The position numbers and the translations under genes were made by a program. From the NCBI GenBank assembly GCA_041402045.1, contig JAWKSZ010000005.1:1-64000 (forward strand): a stretch of 64,000 bases of DNA, in the 5' to 3' direction. Positions 8,291-16,552 of the stretch are shown in pieces (within the stretch, counting starts at the first letter, position 1; each line of letters starts with the position of its first letter). The notes below the pieces were generated by a model. It saw only the letters and a list, made by a program, of their open reading frames with translations. It was not told where the DNA came from and ran no database searches. The DNA is from JAGQRJ01 sp041402045 (GTDB taxonomy: Bacteria > Planctomycetota > J058).

Positions 8291-10384
8291 ATGAGCGAGG
8301 GCCAGATCGGGGCCTACCGCGCCGAGGCGCGGCTGGGACAAGGCAGCTTCGGCGCGGTCTACCGCGTGCGCCACACGCCCACGGGCGCCGTGCGCGCGCT
8401 GAAGCTGCTCTCGCGCACCAGCAGCCCCGACGAGCGCCGGCGCTTCCAGCGCGAGGCCCAGCTCCAGGCCCAGCTCGACCTGCACCCGAACGTGCTGCGG
8501 GTGTTCGAGGGCGGGGAGTGGAACGGCCAGGACTACCTCGTCCTCGACTACGCCCCCGGGGGGACCCTCGCCGAGCGCCTGCGCCTGGGACCCTTGCCCC
8601 TGGAGCAGGGGCTCGAGGTCGGGATCCAGCTCGCGAGCGCGCTCCAGCACCTCCACAGCCGCGAGGTGGTCCACCGCGACCTCAAGCCGGCCAACGTGCT
8701 GTTCGCCGAGGACGGGCGCGCGCTGCTCGCCGACTTCGGCCTCGCGCGCTTCGGCGGGCGCAGCTCCCTGACCGCGAGCGGCATGGTCGTGGGCAGCCCG
8801 CTCTACATGGCGCCCGAGCAGGCCCAGGGCCAGGTCAACGAGCTGACCCCGGCCACCGACCTCTACTCGCTGGGCTGCGTGCTGTTCCTCCTGTTCTCGG
8901 GGCGCCCGCCCTTCGAGGCGGGCTCGAGCGTGCTCGCGCTGCTCGACGCCGTGGTCAAGCAGCCGCCGCCGCCGCTCGCGAGCGTGCGCAACGACCTCGA
9001 CCCGCGGCTGTGCGAGCTCGTCGACCGCTGCCTGGAGAAGGACCCGGCCCAGCGCCCGCCGAGCGCGGCCGCGGTGGGGGAGGTCCTGCGCGCGATCCTC
9101 GAGGGGCCCGAGGCGCCGCCGCCTGCGTCCCGGGGCAAGCTGCTCGCGATCGGCGGGACCGTCGTGGCCCTGGCCGCCCTCGCGGTGACCTGCGCCGTGC
9201 TGTTCACCCGCGGGGGGAAGGAGGACGCGCAGGGCCCGGCGGTCGAGGTCCCCGACGCCCCGCCGCCGCCGGACCCCGCCCCGCTGCTCGAGGCCTTGGG
9301 TCGAGGCAAGGAAGCCCCCGCCCTGCGCGCCTGGCGCGAGCTCGAGCCCCGGCTGGGGGAGCTCTCGGACCCTCAGCGCCAGGCCCTGGCCGAGGCCGCG
9401 CGGGACGCGGCGCTGGCCGTGCTCGCGGAACAGGACGCCGTCGAGCCCGGCGAGCCCTTCGAGCTCTGCGCCACGGTCCTCGCTCGGCTCGGCGTGCGCG
9501 CGCCGGCGCTGGCGCTGAGCACGGCGACCCTCGAGGAGGCGGTGCGCCGGGCGGAGGCCGCCGAGGGCCAGGCGGAGCGCGACGCGCTGCGCTGGATCGT
9601 GGCGGCCTGCGACGCCTTGGCCAGCGCGGGCGTGCCCACCGTCGACGCGGTGTGCCTCGACCTCCTGGACGTGACCTGGGACCCGACCGGCGTACGCTAC
9701 AAGCAGGACACCGAGCTGCGGATCGAGGTCCTGCTCGACCTGGTGACCCTGGGGGCCTTCCCCGGCTCGGAGCACCTGGCCCGCGCGCCGCTCGAGGAGG
9801 ACCGCCCCTCGCCGCTGTGGCGCTTCCTGCGCGCGGTGCGCAGCGCCTCGACCCCCACGGTCCCGGGAGAGGAGCCCCCGCCGCCGAGCCGCGACGCCGG
9901 GCTGCGCCAGGAGCTCGAGGCGGTGCTCGAGCTGCACGGCGACACCCTGCCGGCGGTCGCCCACAACGCGGTGGAGCTGTGGCACGCCCACTCCCTCGCC
10001 GGCGAGCCGCGGCTCCAGGCGCTCGAAGCCCTGGCCGCGGAGGTCGACCCCGAGCTCCAGCCCCAGCTCGCCTGCGCGGCGGCGCTGATCTGCGCGCTGG
10101 AGGTCGAGGAGCGCCCGTCGGCCGCGCTGCGCGAGCGCGTGGGCCGGATCGCCCAGCGCTTCGTGGCCGGGGTCTCCCCGGCCTGGATCGAGCGGATCTA
10201 CCGCACGCGGGTGACCCACACCCGCGCCGAGGCCGTGCTCGGCGTGCTCGTCGCGCGGCTGGCGACGGGGGACGTCGCCGGCTTCCATGCGCTCTACGAC
10301 GAGCTGCCCTACGGCGGGCAGATCTTCATGCGCGAGTCGTGCCCGGCCTGGCTGCAGGCCGCGCTGCGCGACGCCACGCGCTGA
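8291..10384 (+). CDS. Membrane Ser/Thr protein kinase (Hanks type)
   Basis: 697 residues. The kinase domain (about 8-270) is complete: glycine loop 'LGQGSFGAVY', Lys38 in 'RALKLL', HRD with D130, DFG with D148, and 'MAPEQ' at the APE position. A membrane helix follows (about 284-305), so the remaining ~390 residues lie outside the cytoplasm. That part is all-helical, Ala/Glu-rich and without a PASTA or other sensor domain I recognise. A TAGACT hexamer at 8279-8284 is six bases before the ATG and there is no ribosome site, suggesting a leaderless mRNA. It probably senses an envelope signal and phosphorylates cytoplasmic targets. Confidence 0.9.
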   Translation: MSEGQIGAYRAEARLGQGSFGAVYRVRHTPTGAVRALKLLSRTSSPDERRRFQREAQLQAQLDLHPNVLRVFEGGEWNGQDYLVLDYAPGGTLAERLRLGPLPLEQGLEVGIQLASALQHLHSREVVHRDLKPANVLFAEDGRALLADFGLARFGGRSSLTASGMVVGSPLYMAPEQAQGQVNELTPATDLYSLGCVLFLLFSGRPPFEAGSSVLALLDAVVKQPPPPLASVRNDLDPRLCELVDRCLEKDPAQRPPSAAAVGEVLRAILEGPEAPPPASRGKLLAIGGTVVALAALAVTCAVLFTRGGKEDAQGPAVEVPDAPPPPDPAPLLEALGRGKEAPALRAWRELEPRLGELSDPQRQALAEAARDAALAVLAEQDAVEPGEPFELCATVLARLGVRAPALALSTATLEEAVRRAEAAEGQAERDALRWIVAACDALASAGVPTVDAVCLDLLDVTWDPTGVRYKQDTELRIEVLLDLVTLGAFPGSEHLARAPLEEDRPSPLWRFLRAVRSASTPTVPGEEPPPPSRDAGLRQELEAVLELHGDTLPAVAHNAVELWHAHSLAGEPRLQALEALAAEVDPELQPQLACAAALICALEVEERPSAALRERVGRIAQRFVAGVSPAWIERIYRTRVTHTRAEAVLGVLVARLATGDVAGFHALYDELPYGGQIFMRESCPAWLQAALRDATR

Positions 10385-10561
10385 TCCGCGACTCCTTTCA
10401 CCTGCTTTTCGTGCGTTCTAGGTGCACCCCATACGGGCTCCACGTGGGTCTCGCCGGCGGCTAACTCCCAGCGCGTTGGGGCGCGGCGTCCCGGCACGGG
10501 GTGTGCCCAAGGCCCCGGCGAAGGTCGGAAGGAGGACCGCAGGAACCGGGAGGCTTCGCTC

Positions 10562-11898
10562 GTGAAGCACGCATGGATCGTCGTTGGACTCGTGGCCCTG
10601 GCCAGCCCCGCCCTCGCGCAGCGCGCCGAGGTGATCGGCGCGAACCTCGAGCTGCGCCGCGGCCCGAGCACGAACGCCCCCGTCATGCGCCTCCTCCGCC
10701 AAGGGGATCAGCTGGACGTGCTCGAGCGCCAGAACGGCTGGACGCGGCTGCGGCAGCCGGCGGGAGACGGCTGGGCCCTCGACAGCGGGCTGCGCTTCCC
10801 CACCGCCAGCGCCGCGGCGACGCCCTCGCGGATCTCGCTCGCGACCTCGAACCTCTCGCTCTCGCTGCCCCGGGCTCAGGGCCCCGGGCAGGCGCCGGCC
10901 CCCGCGGCGCCCGCGCCTGCGCCGGCCGCGGCGCCGGTGGCCGCCCCGGCTGCGGCCCCCGCCCCGCCGCCCGCCCAGGCCGCGAGCGCGACCCGCGCCC
11001 GCCGCGGCTGCGGATCGGCGAGGCCTTCAGCGCGCTCCACGACGTGGCCGTGCGCAGCGGGCCGGGCACGCGCTTCCGCGAGGTCGGCGCGCTGACCGCA
11101 GGCCAGGAGGTCACGCTCCAGGACTGGATCGGCCCGTGGTACGCCTTCGAGTGGCAGGGCAGCCTGGGCTGGGTGCACAGGGGCAACCTCAAGCGCGGGC
11201 CCTACACCGAGGCCCTGACCCTGGGCGACCCGAACCGCCCGCAGGCCATGGGCGCGATCGTGACTCCGGCCGCGGCCCAGAACTCCAGCGCTCCTGCGGC
11301 GGCCCCCGCGAGCCAGGCCGCCGCCGCGCCGGCGACGAGCCCCAACGGCACGACGACGAACGCCGCCCTCGCGGCGTCGAGCCAGGCCGCGAGCAACGCC
11401 AGCCAGTCGACGCCGCCGGGGAGCAGCGCGCCGCAGCAGCCGAACCGCCCGACCTCGAACGCGGGCTTCGTGCAGCTCGCCGCCTCGGGCCCCGGGTTCT
11501 ACTCCTACACCAGCGCCGGCAACCGCTGGGGCCTGCCGAGCATGATCTACGGGATCGAGCGCGTGGGCCGCAGGTGGGAGCCCCTGGGCAACCGCCCGCG
11601 GATCGGGAGCGGGGACATTAGCTACGAGAACGGCGGGCGCATGCGCGGCCACGTCAGCCACCGCAAGGGCGAGGACCTGGACGTGCGCCCGGTGCGCAAC
11701 GACCTCGGCGAGCGCCCGGTCACGATCTACCAGAACGCCTACAGCCGGAGCCTGACCCGCGAGCTGATCAACCTGTTCTACGACGAGCACGAGGCCAACC
11801 AGAACTTCGACCTGTGCCTGTTCAACGACCGGCAGACCGATCACACGCGCTTCTATCCGAACCACCACCACCACTTCCACCTGCGGATCCACCGCTAG
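10562..11898 (+). pseudogene. SH3 plus MepA-like murein endopeptidase, apparent frameshift
   Basis: The ATG at 10562 opens a signal peptide ('WIVVGLVALASPALAQ') and an SH3_3 domain ('LELRRGPSTNAPVMRLLRQG'), then an Ala/Pro linker. Around 10,985-11,015, inside C/G runs, the sensible frame shifts by -1 and continues as a second SH3 ('VAVRSGPGTRFREVG'), another linker, and a metallopeptidase domain with 'GHVSHRKGEDLDV' (H-x6-D) and 'HHHHFHLRI', the zinc ligands of M74/LAS-type endopeptidases such as MepA. It would cleave peptidoglycan cross-links in the periplasm. One missing base in a G/C run would restore a single ~445-residue protein, so either sequence error or recent inactivation. Confidence 0.75.
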
Positions 11899-11911
11899 CT
11901 CGGAGGCCTTC

Positions 11912-12976
11912 GTGGACCCCCGCACCGCCGCCACCGGCGTCGCCTTGCTCCTCGCCGTCAGCGTGGGCTTCGTCGGCGGCCGCCTGAGCGCCCCCGACCT
12001 CCGCGCCGAGGCCGCACCCCCCCGCGGCTCCCTGGGCGCCCCGGCCACCGCCGGCGCGCCGCGGGTCGCCGCCGCGCACGACGACGGACACGGCCACGCC
12101 CACGCCCCGGCGCGGGTGGCCCCCGACGCGACGCCGAGCGCGCTCCCCAGCGAGCTGGGCGAGGAGGAGCCCGAGGCGCCGCTGGACCTGGAGCCGCTGT
12201 TCGACGCCGCGCGGCGGGCCCAGGCCGACCCCGAGGACCACGGCGTGCACGAGGAGGCCTCGGACCGGGCGGGCGAGGTGCTGGAGCGGCTGCTGGCCGA
12301 CCCCCACGCCGTGACCCAGGCGCTCGAGGCCCTCGCGCGGAGCACCGACCCCGCGGAGCTCGACGCGCTGGCCGCGGTCCTCGGTCAGGTGCGCGACCCC
12401 GAGGTCGAGGAGGCGGCGTTGAACCTGGCGCAGCGCGCGCCGGACCCGGCCCGCCGCGCGGCGGCCTTCGACATTCTGGACGCCTTCGACACCCCGGCCG
12501 CGCGGGACCTGGCCCTGGGCGCGCTGAGCCGCGAGCGCGACGTGACCGTGCGCCGCGCGGCGCTGCGCGCGGTGGCCGAGCCCGACGGCGACTCGGTCGA
12601 CGACGCGGCCCCGGTGGTCCAGAGCCTGACCCGGCTGCTGCGCGAGGACGCGGACCCCGAGCTCCGCCGGCGGAGCGCCATGCTCCTCGGGCGCTGGGCG
12701 CGGGACGAGGCCGAGCTCGACCCGGTCCTGCGCGCGCTGGCGGACCCCGACCCCGTGGTCCGCGGCGGCGCCGCCTTCGCGCTCGAGATCGCCCAGCGCC
12801 GCAGCCCGCGGGTGATCGGCGCGCTGAGCGAGCTCCTCGCCAACCCCCAGACCGACGTCGACACCGCGGAGAACGCCTGGCGCGCCCTGGGCTCCCTGGC
12901 CCCGCTCCCGCCCCAGGCCTACCAGGTGTGGACCGCCTACCGCGAGGAGCGGACCGCCTCCGGGGAGGTCCGCTGA
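11912..12976 (+). CDS. Membrane-anchored HEAT-repeat protein
   Basis: 354 residues from a GTG at 11912, 13 bases after the previous stop. An N-terminal hydrophobic segment (about 7-23, 'ATGVALLLAVSVGFVGG') is a signal anchor. A His/Pro/Ala-rich stretch leads into HEAT/PBS-like helical repeats from about residue 120 ('RDPEVEEAALNLAQRAPD', 'DVTVRRAALRAVAEPD', 'DPELRRRSAMLLGRWARDE'). Such repeats are protein-binding scaffolds. The 'HDDGHGHAH' cluster could bind metal, but this is a guess. It ends just before a strong hairpin and the infA promoter. Confidence 0.7.
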   Translation: MDPRTAATGVALLLAVSVGFVGGRLSAPDLRAEAAPPRGSLGAPATAGAPRVAAAHDDGHGHAHAPARVAPDATPSALPSELGEEEPEAPLDLEPLFDAARRAQADPEDHGVHEEASDRAGEVLERLLADPHAVTQALEALARSTDPAELDALAAVLGQVRDPEVEEAALNLAQRAPDPARRAAAFDILDAFDTPAARDLALGALSRERDVTVRRAALRAVAEPDGDSVDDAAPVVQSLTRLLREDADPELRRRSAMLLGRWARDEAELDPVLRALADPDPVVRGGAAFALEIAQRRSPRVIGALSELLANPQTDVDTAENAWRALGSLAPLPPQAYQVWTAYREERTASGEVR

Positions 12977-12990
12977 GGCCCGCGGGGCCC

Positions 12991-13015
12991 GGGGCGGGCG
13001 TATAAAGCCCGCCCC
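12991..13015 (+). terminator. Perfect 9-bp hairpin after the HEAT gene
   Basis: 12991-12999 and 13007-13015 are exact reverse complements with a 7-base AT-rich loop (gtataaa). No T run follows, so it may act as a factor-dependent terminator or mRNA 3' stabiliser. Confidence 0.5.
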
Positions 13016-13034
13016 CACGAGCCATCCAAGCGAC

Positions 13035-13062
13035 TTGCGCCCACCCCACGATCGGCTATGTT
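13035..13062 (+). promoter_or_regulatory. Candidate infA promoter
   Basis: TTGCGC (13035-13040) and TATGTT (13057-13062) are separated by 16 bases, about 30 bases upstream of the infA start. Confidence 0.4.
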
Positions 13063-13093
13063 CTCTGGCTCACCTGCGAGAAGGAGCAGAGCC

Positions 13094-13312
13094 TTGGCCA
13101 AAGAGGAAGCGATCACGCTGCTCGCCACCGTGCGCGAGGCGTTGCCGAATGCGACGTTCCGCGTGGAGCTCGAGAACGGCCACGAGGTCCTCGCGCGCGT
13201 CTCGGGCAAAATGCGCAAGTTCTTCATTCGCATTCTGCCGGGCGACAAGGTCCACGTAGAGGTCAGCCCCTACGACCTGACCAAGGGCCGGATCATTTTC
13301 CGCGAGCGCTAG
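13094..13312 (+). CDS. infA: Translation initiation factor IF-1
   Basis: 72 residues, the family's exact usual length, when started at the TTG of 13094. A GGAG ribosome site at 13083-13086 supports this start over the in-frame ATG at 13058, which would add 12 unrelated residues. The single OB fold is clear: 'NATFRVELENGHEVLARVSG', 'KMRKFFIRILPGDKV', 'VSPYDLTKGRIIFRER'. IF-1 binds the 30S A site during initiation together with IF-2 and IF-3. TTG starts can limit expression. The gene stands alone, not in a ribosomal protein operon. Confidence 0.95.
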   Translation: MAKEEAITLLATVREALPNATFRVELENGHEVLARVSGKMRKFFIRILPGDKVHVEVSPYDLTKGRIIFRER

Positions 13313-13329
13313 GCTCGCCCAGGCGCCGC

Positions 13330-13358
13330 AGGCGCGCGGGGCAGCTTCGCCCCCGCCT
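13330..13358. terminator. Imperfect GC-rich hairpin between infA and the hotdog gene
   Basis: An imperfect stem (13330-13342 with 13349-13358, loop around 'agcttc') sits between two convergent genes. It could serve both directions. No T run. Confidence 0.3.
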
Positions 13359-13408
13359 GAGCGCGCCGCTCCCCTCCGACAGCTCTTCTGCGCGTGCCCC
13401 TGAGGGCC

Positions 13409-13882
13409 TCAGCCGGTGACGTCGATCCGCCAGGTGGCGTAGGCCTTCGCGACCTCGTCGCCCGCGTCGTCGGTGAGGCTCGCGGTCACGATCAGGTCGT
13501 GGCTCCCCGGCTCGTGAGGCAGCTCCGCCCGGGCCTCGGCGGTGATCGTGCCGCGGGCCTTCTTGAGGTACTCCATGCGCAGCTCGCGAATGATCCCGCG
13601 GCCCTTGCCGTCGAGCTCGTGCATGACCGCGAGCCCGGTGGCGAGCTCGCCCAGGTTCATGAGCGCGATCGCGTGGATCGAGCGCAGGTGGTTGCGCACC
13701 GCCTTCTTGTCCTTGAGCTCGACCCGGCAGTAGCCGTCGCCCAGCTCGAGCACGTGGGCGCCGACGGTGCCGGAGTAGGGCGCCATGCGCCCGATCAGCC
13801 GCGAGAACAGGCGCGTGCCCGCGGGCAGCCCGCTGAGGCGGGCCCAGGCCGAGGAGATCGTGGGGCGGGGGAGAAGCTTCAT
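13409..13882 (-). CDS. Hotdog-fold protein, DUF4442/thioesterase-like
   Basis: 157 residues from ATG at 13882. The order of elements matches small hotdog thioesterases of the DUF4442/YiiD C-terminal type: an N-terminal helix, 'RMAPYSGTVGAHVLELGDGY', 'LKDKKAVRNHLRSIHAIALMN' (the central helix with the conserved N-H), then 'LGELATGLAVM' and strands 'GIIRELRMEYLKKARGTITA'. The likely substrate is an acyl-CoA or acyl carrier, not determined here. It is convergent with infA and divergent from the ACT gene, so it has its own promoter between 13883 and 13947. Confidence 0.75.
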   Translation of the reverse strand: MKLLPRPTISSAWARLSGLPAGTRLFSRLIGRMAPYSGTVGAHVLELGDGYCRVELKDKKAVRNHLRSIHAIALMNLGELATGLAVMHELDGKGRGIIRELRMEYLKKARGTITAEARAELPHEPGSHDLIVTASLTDDAGDEVAKAYATWRIDVTG

Positions 13883-13947
13883 GGGTCGCTCCGTGCCGTC
13901 AGGATACGGCGTGACCCCGTATAGTGGGCGCGCAAAGGAAGGTGCCC

Positions 13948-14442
13948 GTGATCCAGCAGCTCCGCGTCTTGCTCCCGAACCGCCCCGGACAGCTCGCGCG
14001 CCTGCTCGAGGTCCTGGCCGCGGCCGACGTGGACCTCAAGGCCCTCGAGGTGGACGAGGCCGAGGGCGGCGCCGACGGCCAGGCGCACCTGATCGTCAAC
14101 GACCTGCCCCGGGCCAAGCGCGCCCTCGACGCCTCGGGCCACACCTACACCGTGCAGGACGTGCTCGTGCTCGAGGTCCCCGACGAGGTCGGCGGGCTCT
14201 CGCGGGTGCTGGCGATCCTCTCCCAGGCCGGGATCAACATTCACTACCTCTACGCCTTCGTGACCCGGGTCCGCGGCAAGTCCTTGGCCGTGCTCACCGT
14301 CGACGACCTGACCAAGGCCACGAAGCTCCTGACCTCCCACGAGGTGGTCCTGGTCACGAGCCAAGGCCTGAACCAGGAGGAGGCGCCGCCGGAGGACCGC
14401 ACGTCCTTGGGCGAACACCTGAGCCTGGACTTCTTCTGGTAA
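13948..14442 (+). CDS. Tandem ACT-domain protein
   Basis: 164 residues from GTG at 13948; AAGGAAGG just upstream decides this start over in-frame GTG codons at 13924 and 13942. Two ACT domains are visible: 'QQLRVLLPNRPGQLARLLEV' with 'ADVDLKALEVDEA', and 'DVLVLEVPDEVGGLSRVLAI' with 'GINIHYLYAFVTR'. The family is the acetolactate-synthase/ACT-like amino-acid-binding regulators that often stand alone in GC-rich genomes. It probably binds a small ligand as a dimer and controls a partner I cannot identify. A TATAGT lies at 13920-13925. Confidence 0.8.
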   Translation: MIQQLRVLLPNRPGQLARLLEVLAAADVDLKALEVDEAEGGADGQAHLIVNDLPRAKRALDASGHTYTVQDVLVLEVPDEVGGLSRVLAILSQAGINIHYLYAFVTRVRGKSLAVLTVDDLTKATKLLTSHEVVLVTSQGLNQEEAPPEDRTSLGEHLSLDFFW

Positions 14443-14582
14443 GGGTTCAGCCTGCGACCGACCTGAACCTATTTCCAAGAGCTGGAAAAGGCGCGTTGAG
14501 ACGGTCGATGGAGTTCTAGGGACTTAGCTCGGGCACGGGCCTCGCATAGGGTCGATCAACGAGACGAGCGAGGACGCGCCAC

Positions 14583-14660
14583 CGACAATCCTTCCTTCCT
14601 CCTTCCTTCCTTCCACGTTCCTAGTGGCGCGTTCTGGCACGACGACAATCCTTCCTTCCT
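14583..14660. repeat. Direct repeat with CCTT tracts
   Basis: A segment beginning CGACAATCCTTCCTTCC occurs at 14583 and again at 14643, 60 bases apart, with CCTT tetramers in tandem. It lies in the gap after the ACT gene. It looks like slippage-prone simple sequence; no function is seen. Confidence 0.6.
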
Positions 14661-14674
14661 TCCATTGCTGACCC

Positions 14675-14700
14675 GACCTCGGCCCGATCCGGCCGAGGTC
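14675..14700. terminator. 10-bp hairpin between convergent genes
   Basis: 14675-14684 and 14691-14700 are exact reverse complements with a six-base loop. It lies between the ACT gene and the convergent pemK-like gene and may terminate both. Confidence 0.55.
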
Positions 14701-14726
14701 GTGTCATGTACGGGGAAGGCGCGGGC

Positions 14727-15143
14727 TCAGCCGGTCGCGCCGCGCAGGCGGGGGGCCTGGCTGACCCAGTGCTCGGCGTCGCCCACGGCGTAGGCCGCGC
14801 AGCGCACGAGCTCGTCCAGGGCGTCGCTGCAGGTCACGCGCCCCACCCGCTCGCCGAGGCGCGCGGGGTGGATCCCGTAGAGCAGATGCAGCTGGACCAC
14901 GGAGGGCCGCGTGATCCCACTGGCGGTGCGCTCGGGGAGCAGGAGCACGTTGGTCAGGATCTCGCTGCGGGCCTCAACCTGGCTGGCGGTGGTCGGCGCC
15001 ACGAGCACGGTCTCGACCCGCTCGTTGAGCCAGCGCGGCGAGACCACGACCACGAAGCGCTCGCCCTGGGGCTCGCCCTCCCAGCCGTCGGGGAGCAGGT
15101 CCTCGAAGTCGAGGCGGTAGATCGTGCCGCGCTCGACGCTCAC
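14727..15143 (-). CDS. PemK/MazF-like toxin
   Basis: 138 residues from GTG at 15143, overlapping the upstream stop by GTGA. The sequence follows the MazF/PemK fold: 'RGTIYRLDFEDLL' at the N-terminus, 'RFVVVVSPRWLNE', 'TVLVAPTT', 'NVLLLPERTASGITRPSVVQ' and 'IHPARLGERVGRVT'. The family members are ribosome-independent mRNA endonucleases held by an antitoxin. No typical small MazE-like antitoxin is adjacent; the only coupled partner is the 202-residue unknown. It could also be a MazF-fold protein with a housekeeping role. Confidence 0.8.
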   Translation of the reverse strand: MSVERGTIYRLDFEDLLPDGWEGEPQGERFVVVVSPRWLNERVETVLVAPTTASQVEARSEILTNVLLLPERTASGITRPSVVQLHLLYGIHPARLGERVGRVTCSDALDELVRCAAYAVGDAEHWVSQAPRLRGATG

Positions 15144-15748
15144 GGGGCGCCCAGCTCCGCGAGCAGCGCGCGGGTCGCGGACCAGGAGACCGCCGCCATG
15201 CGCTTGAGCTTGAGCACGAGGAAGCGCACGCGCGCGGCGTCCTCGGGGGCGCGCTCCAGGGTCTCGAGCAGGAGCAGGAACGCGAGCCCGAACCCGATCG
15301 AGGCGTACTCCCGGCGCTGCCAGCGCTCGGGGGTCACCCGCCCGCCGAGGGCGGGGCCCCGGGCCAGGAGCTCGCGGTCGGCGGCGAGCCCGCTGCGCAG
15401 CGACTCGCGCAGGGTCAGGGCCAGGGCGTCCGAGACCTGCTCCACCGCGCTGAGGGACTCGCCCCAGCCCTGCTTGAGCCCGGCGAGCACGGCCTCGCGC
15501 CGGGCGGGGTCGGTCAGGAGCGGGAGCAGCCGCGCGTGGAGCGCCTGCACGTGGGGGCGGAACCAGTCGATCCACGCGCCCCAGTGCGCGTCGACCTGCG
15601 CCAGGTCGTCGACCCGGAAGAAGGGCCGCGCGACGTCGCTCTCGAGCTTCTGGTAGAGCTCGTGCACGACGGCCTGATCGGCGGGGGAGAGCCCCAGGTC
15701 GGGGGCTCCAGGAGCGGGACGTTCGAGCGCACGCAGCAGGGCCAGCAC
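15140..15748 (-). CDS. Unknown 202-aa protein coupled to the PemK-like gene
   Basis: GTG at 15748; a TAAGCT hexamer lies six bases upstream with no ribosome site, suggesting a leaderless message. The protein is nearly all helix, rich in Leu, Ala and Arg, with a hydrophobic stretch 'IGFGLAFLLLLETL' near the C-terminus. I do not recognise the family. Its stop overlaps the toxin's GTG, so the two are co-translated, with this gene first, the usual order antitoxin-toxin. It is far larger than a MazE-type antitoxin and has no visible DNA-binding motif. Confidence 0.65.
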   Translation of the reverse strand: MLALLRALERPAPGAPDLGLSPADQAVVHELYQKLESDVARPFFRVDDLAQVDAHWGAWIDWFRPHVQALHARLLPLLTDPARREAVLAGLKQGWGESLSAVEQVSDALALTLRESLRSGLAADRELLARGPALGGRVTPERWQRREYASIGFGLAFLLLLETLERAPEDAARVRFLVLKLKRMAAVSWSATRALLAELGAP

Positions 15749-15795
15749 CCCGCCAGCTTAGCCGGTGGGCGCGCGCTGCGGAGGGGCGGAACGAC

Positions 15796-16531
15796 GGGAG
15801 AGAGATAGGCCAACCGCCAAGGCCGCCAAGGAGCCAAGGGCTCCGCCCCCACGCCCACGTCTCGACGACGCCCCGGAGAGACCGTGCACGTGCACCGTTG
15901 GGAGGAAAGGCCAACCGCCAAGGCCGCCAAGGAGCCAAGGGCTCCGCCCCCACGCCCACGTCTCGACGACCCCCGACCCCCCAGAGGCCGAATGGAGGCA
16001 CTGCCGCCGAGCACCCTGGCTGCAGGTTCCCTTTGGCAAGCCCAGGAGTGCCCGGCACGCAGCGTGCGCCAGGTCGTCGCGCCTGGACAGCGCGGGCTCT
16101 CCGCGTTGCTCTCACACAACGTAGGGGCGGGGCTCGTCGCAAGCCCCGCCCCTACGCTTTGCGGAAGCGGGCCGACGCCCGCGGGCGGGGGTACACCCCG
16201 CCCCTACCCCTGTGAGGGCACACGCGCCGGATTGGAGCGGCACAGCCGAATCGAACCGCGGTGGCGAAGACCGTGCCGAACACCTGTGGGGCGAGCCCCG
16301 CCCCTACCCTGGATTCGGTTGGCTCTCCTGCCCGGAAGCGGACCCCACACGCTCTGGACGCTACGACCTCCGCGTCTGCGTCCGCGCGCTGTGAAGAGTA
16401 GGGGCGGGGCTTGCCCCCGCCCGGGTCGCGCACGTCCCTCCACCGACCGGAGGGAAGGGACCCGCGGCGCGGCCACGACCCAGCGGAGCCCTTGGCTCCT
16501 TGGCGGCCTTGGCGGTTCAGGTCTCTCTCCC
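15796..16531. repeat. Repeat island bounded by inverted repeats
   Basis: This fills the 800-base gap between two genes. Its ends are inverted repeats: a 34-base exact match (15812-15845 with 16484-16517) that extends imperfectly outward to 15796 and 16531. Inside is a second exact 62-base direct copy (15808-15869 and 15909-15970). It also holds four versions of a GGGGCGGGGC element; the best is a perfect 14-bp hairpin, 16121-16134 with 16142-16155. No gene is visible. It resembles a non-autonomous element or a REP-like cluster. Confidence 0.75.
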
Positions 16532-16552
16532 GCCGCTACGCCGCCGACGCCC

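Noticed and set aside
6827..10288. 1153-residue minus-strand open frame
   Set aside because: It lies antisense to the cytochrome and kinase genes, whose motifs are unambiguous; composition is the usual high-GC mirror artefact.
10500..10561. 4.5S/SRP RNA because of a 'ggtcggaaggagg' motif
   Set aside because: The GGAA loop is there, but the flanking conserved SRP core bases and the asymmetric loop are missing.
13058..13093. Upstream ATG for infA
   Set aside because: It would add 12 residues unlike any IF-1 and has no ribosome site; the TTG gives the exact family length.
16121..16155. Rho-independent terminator
   Set aside because: The hairpin is perfect but belongs to a family of GGGGCGGGG repeats in the island and is over 400 bases beyond any gene end on either side.
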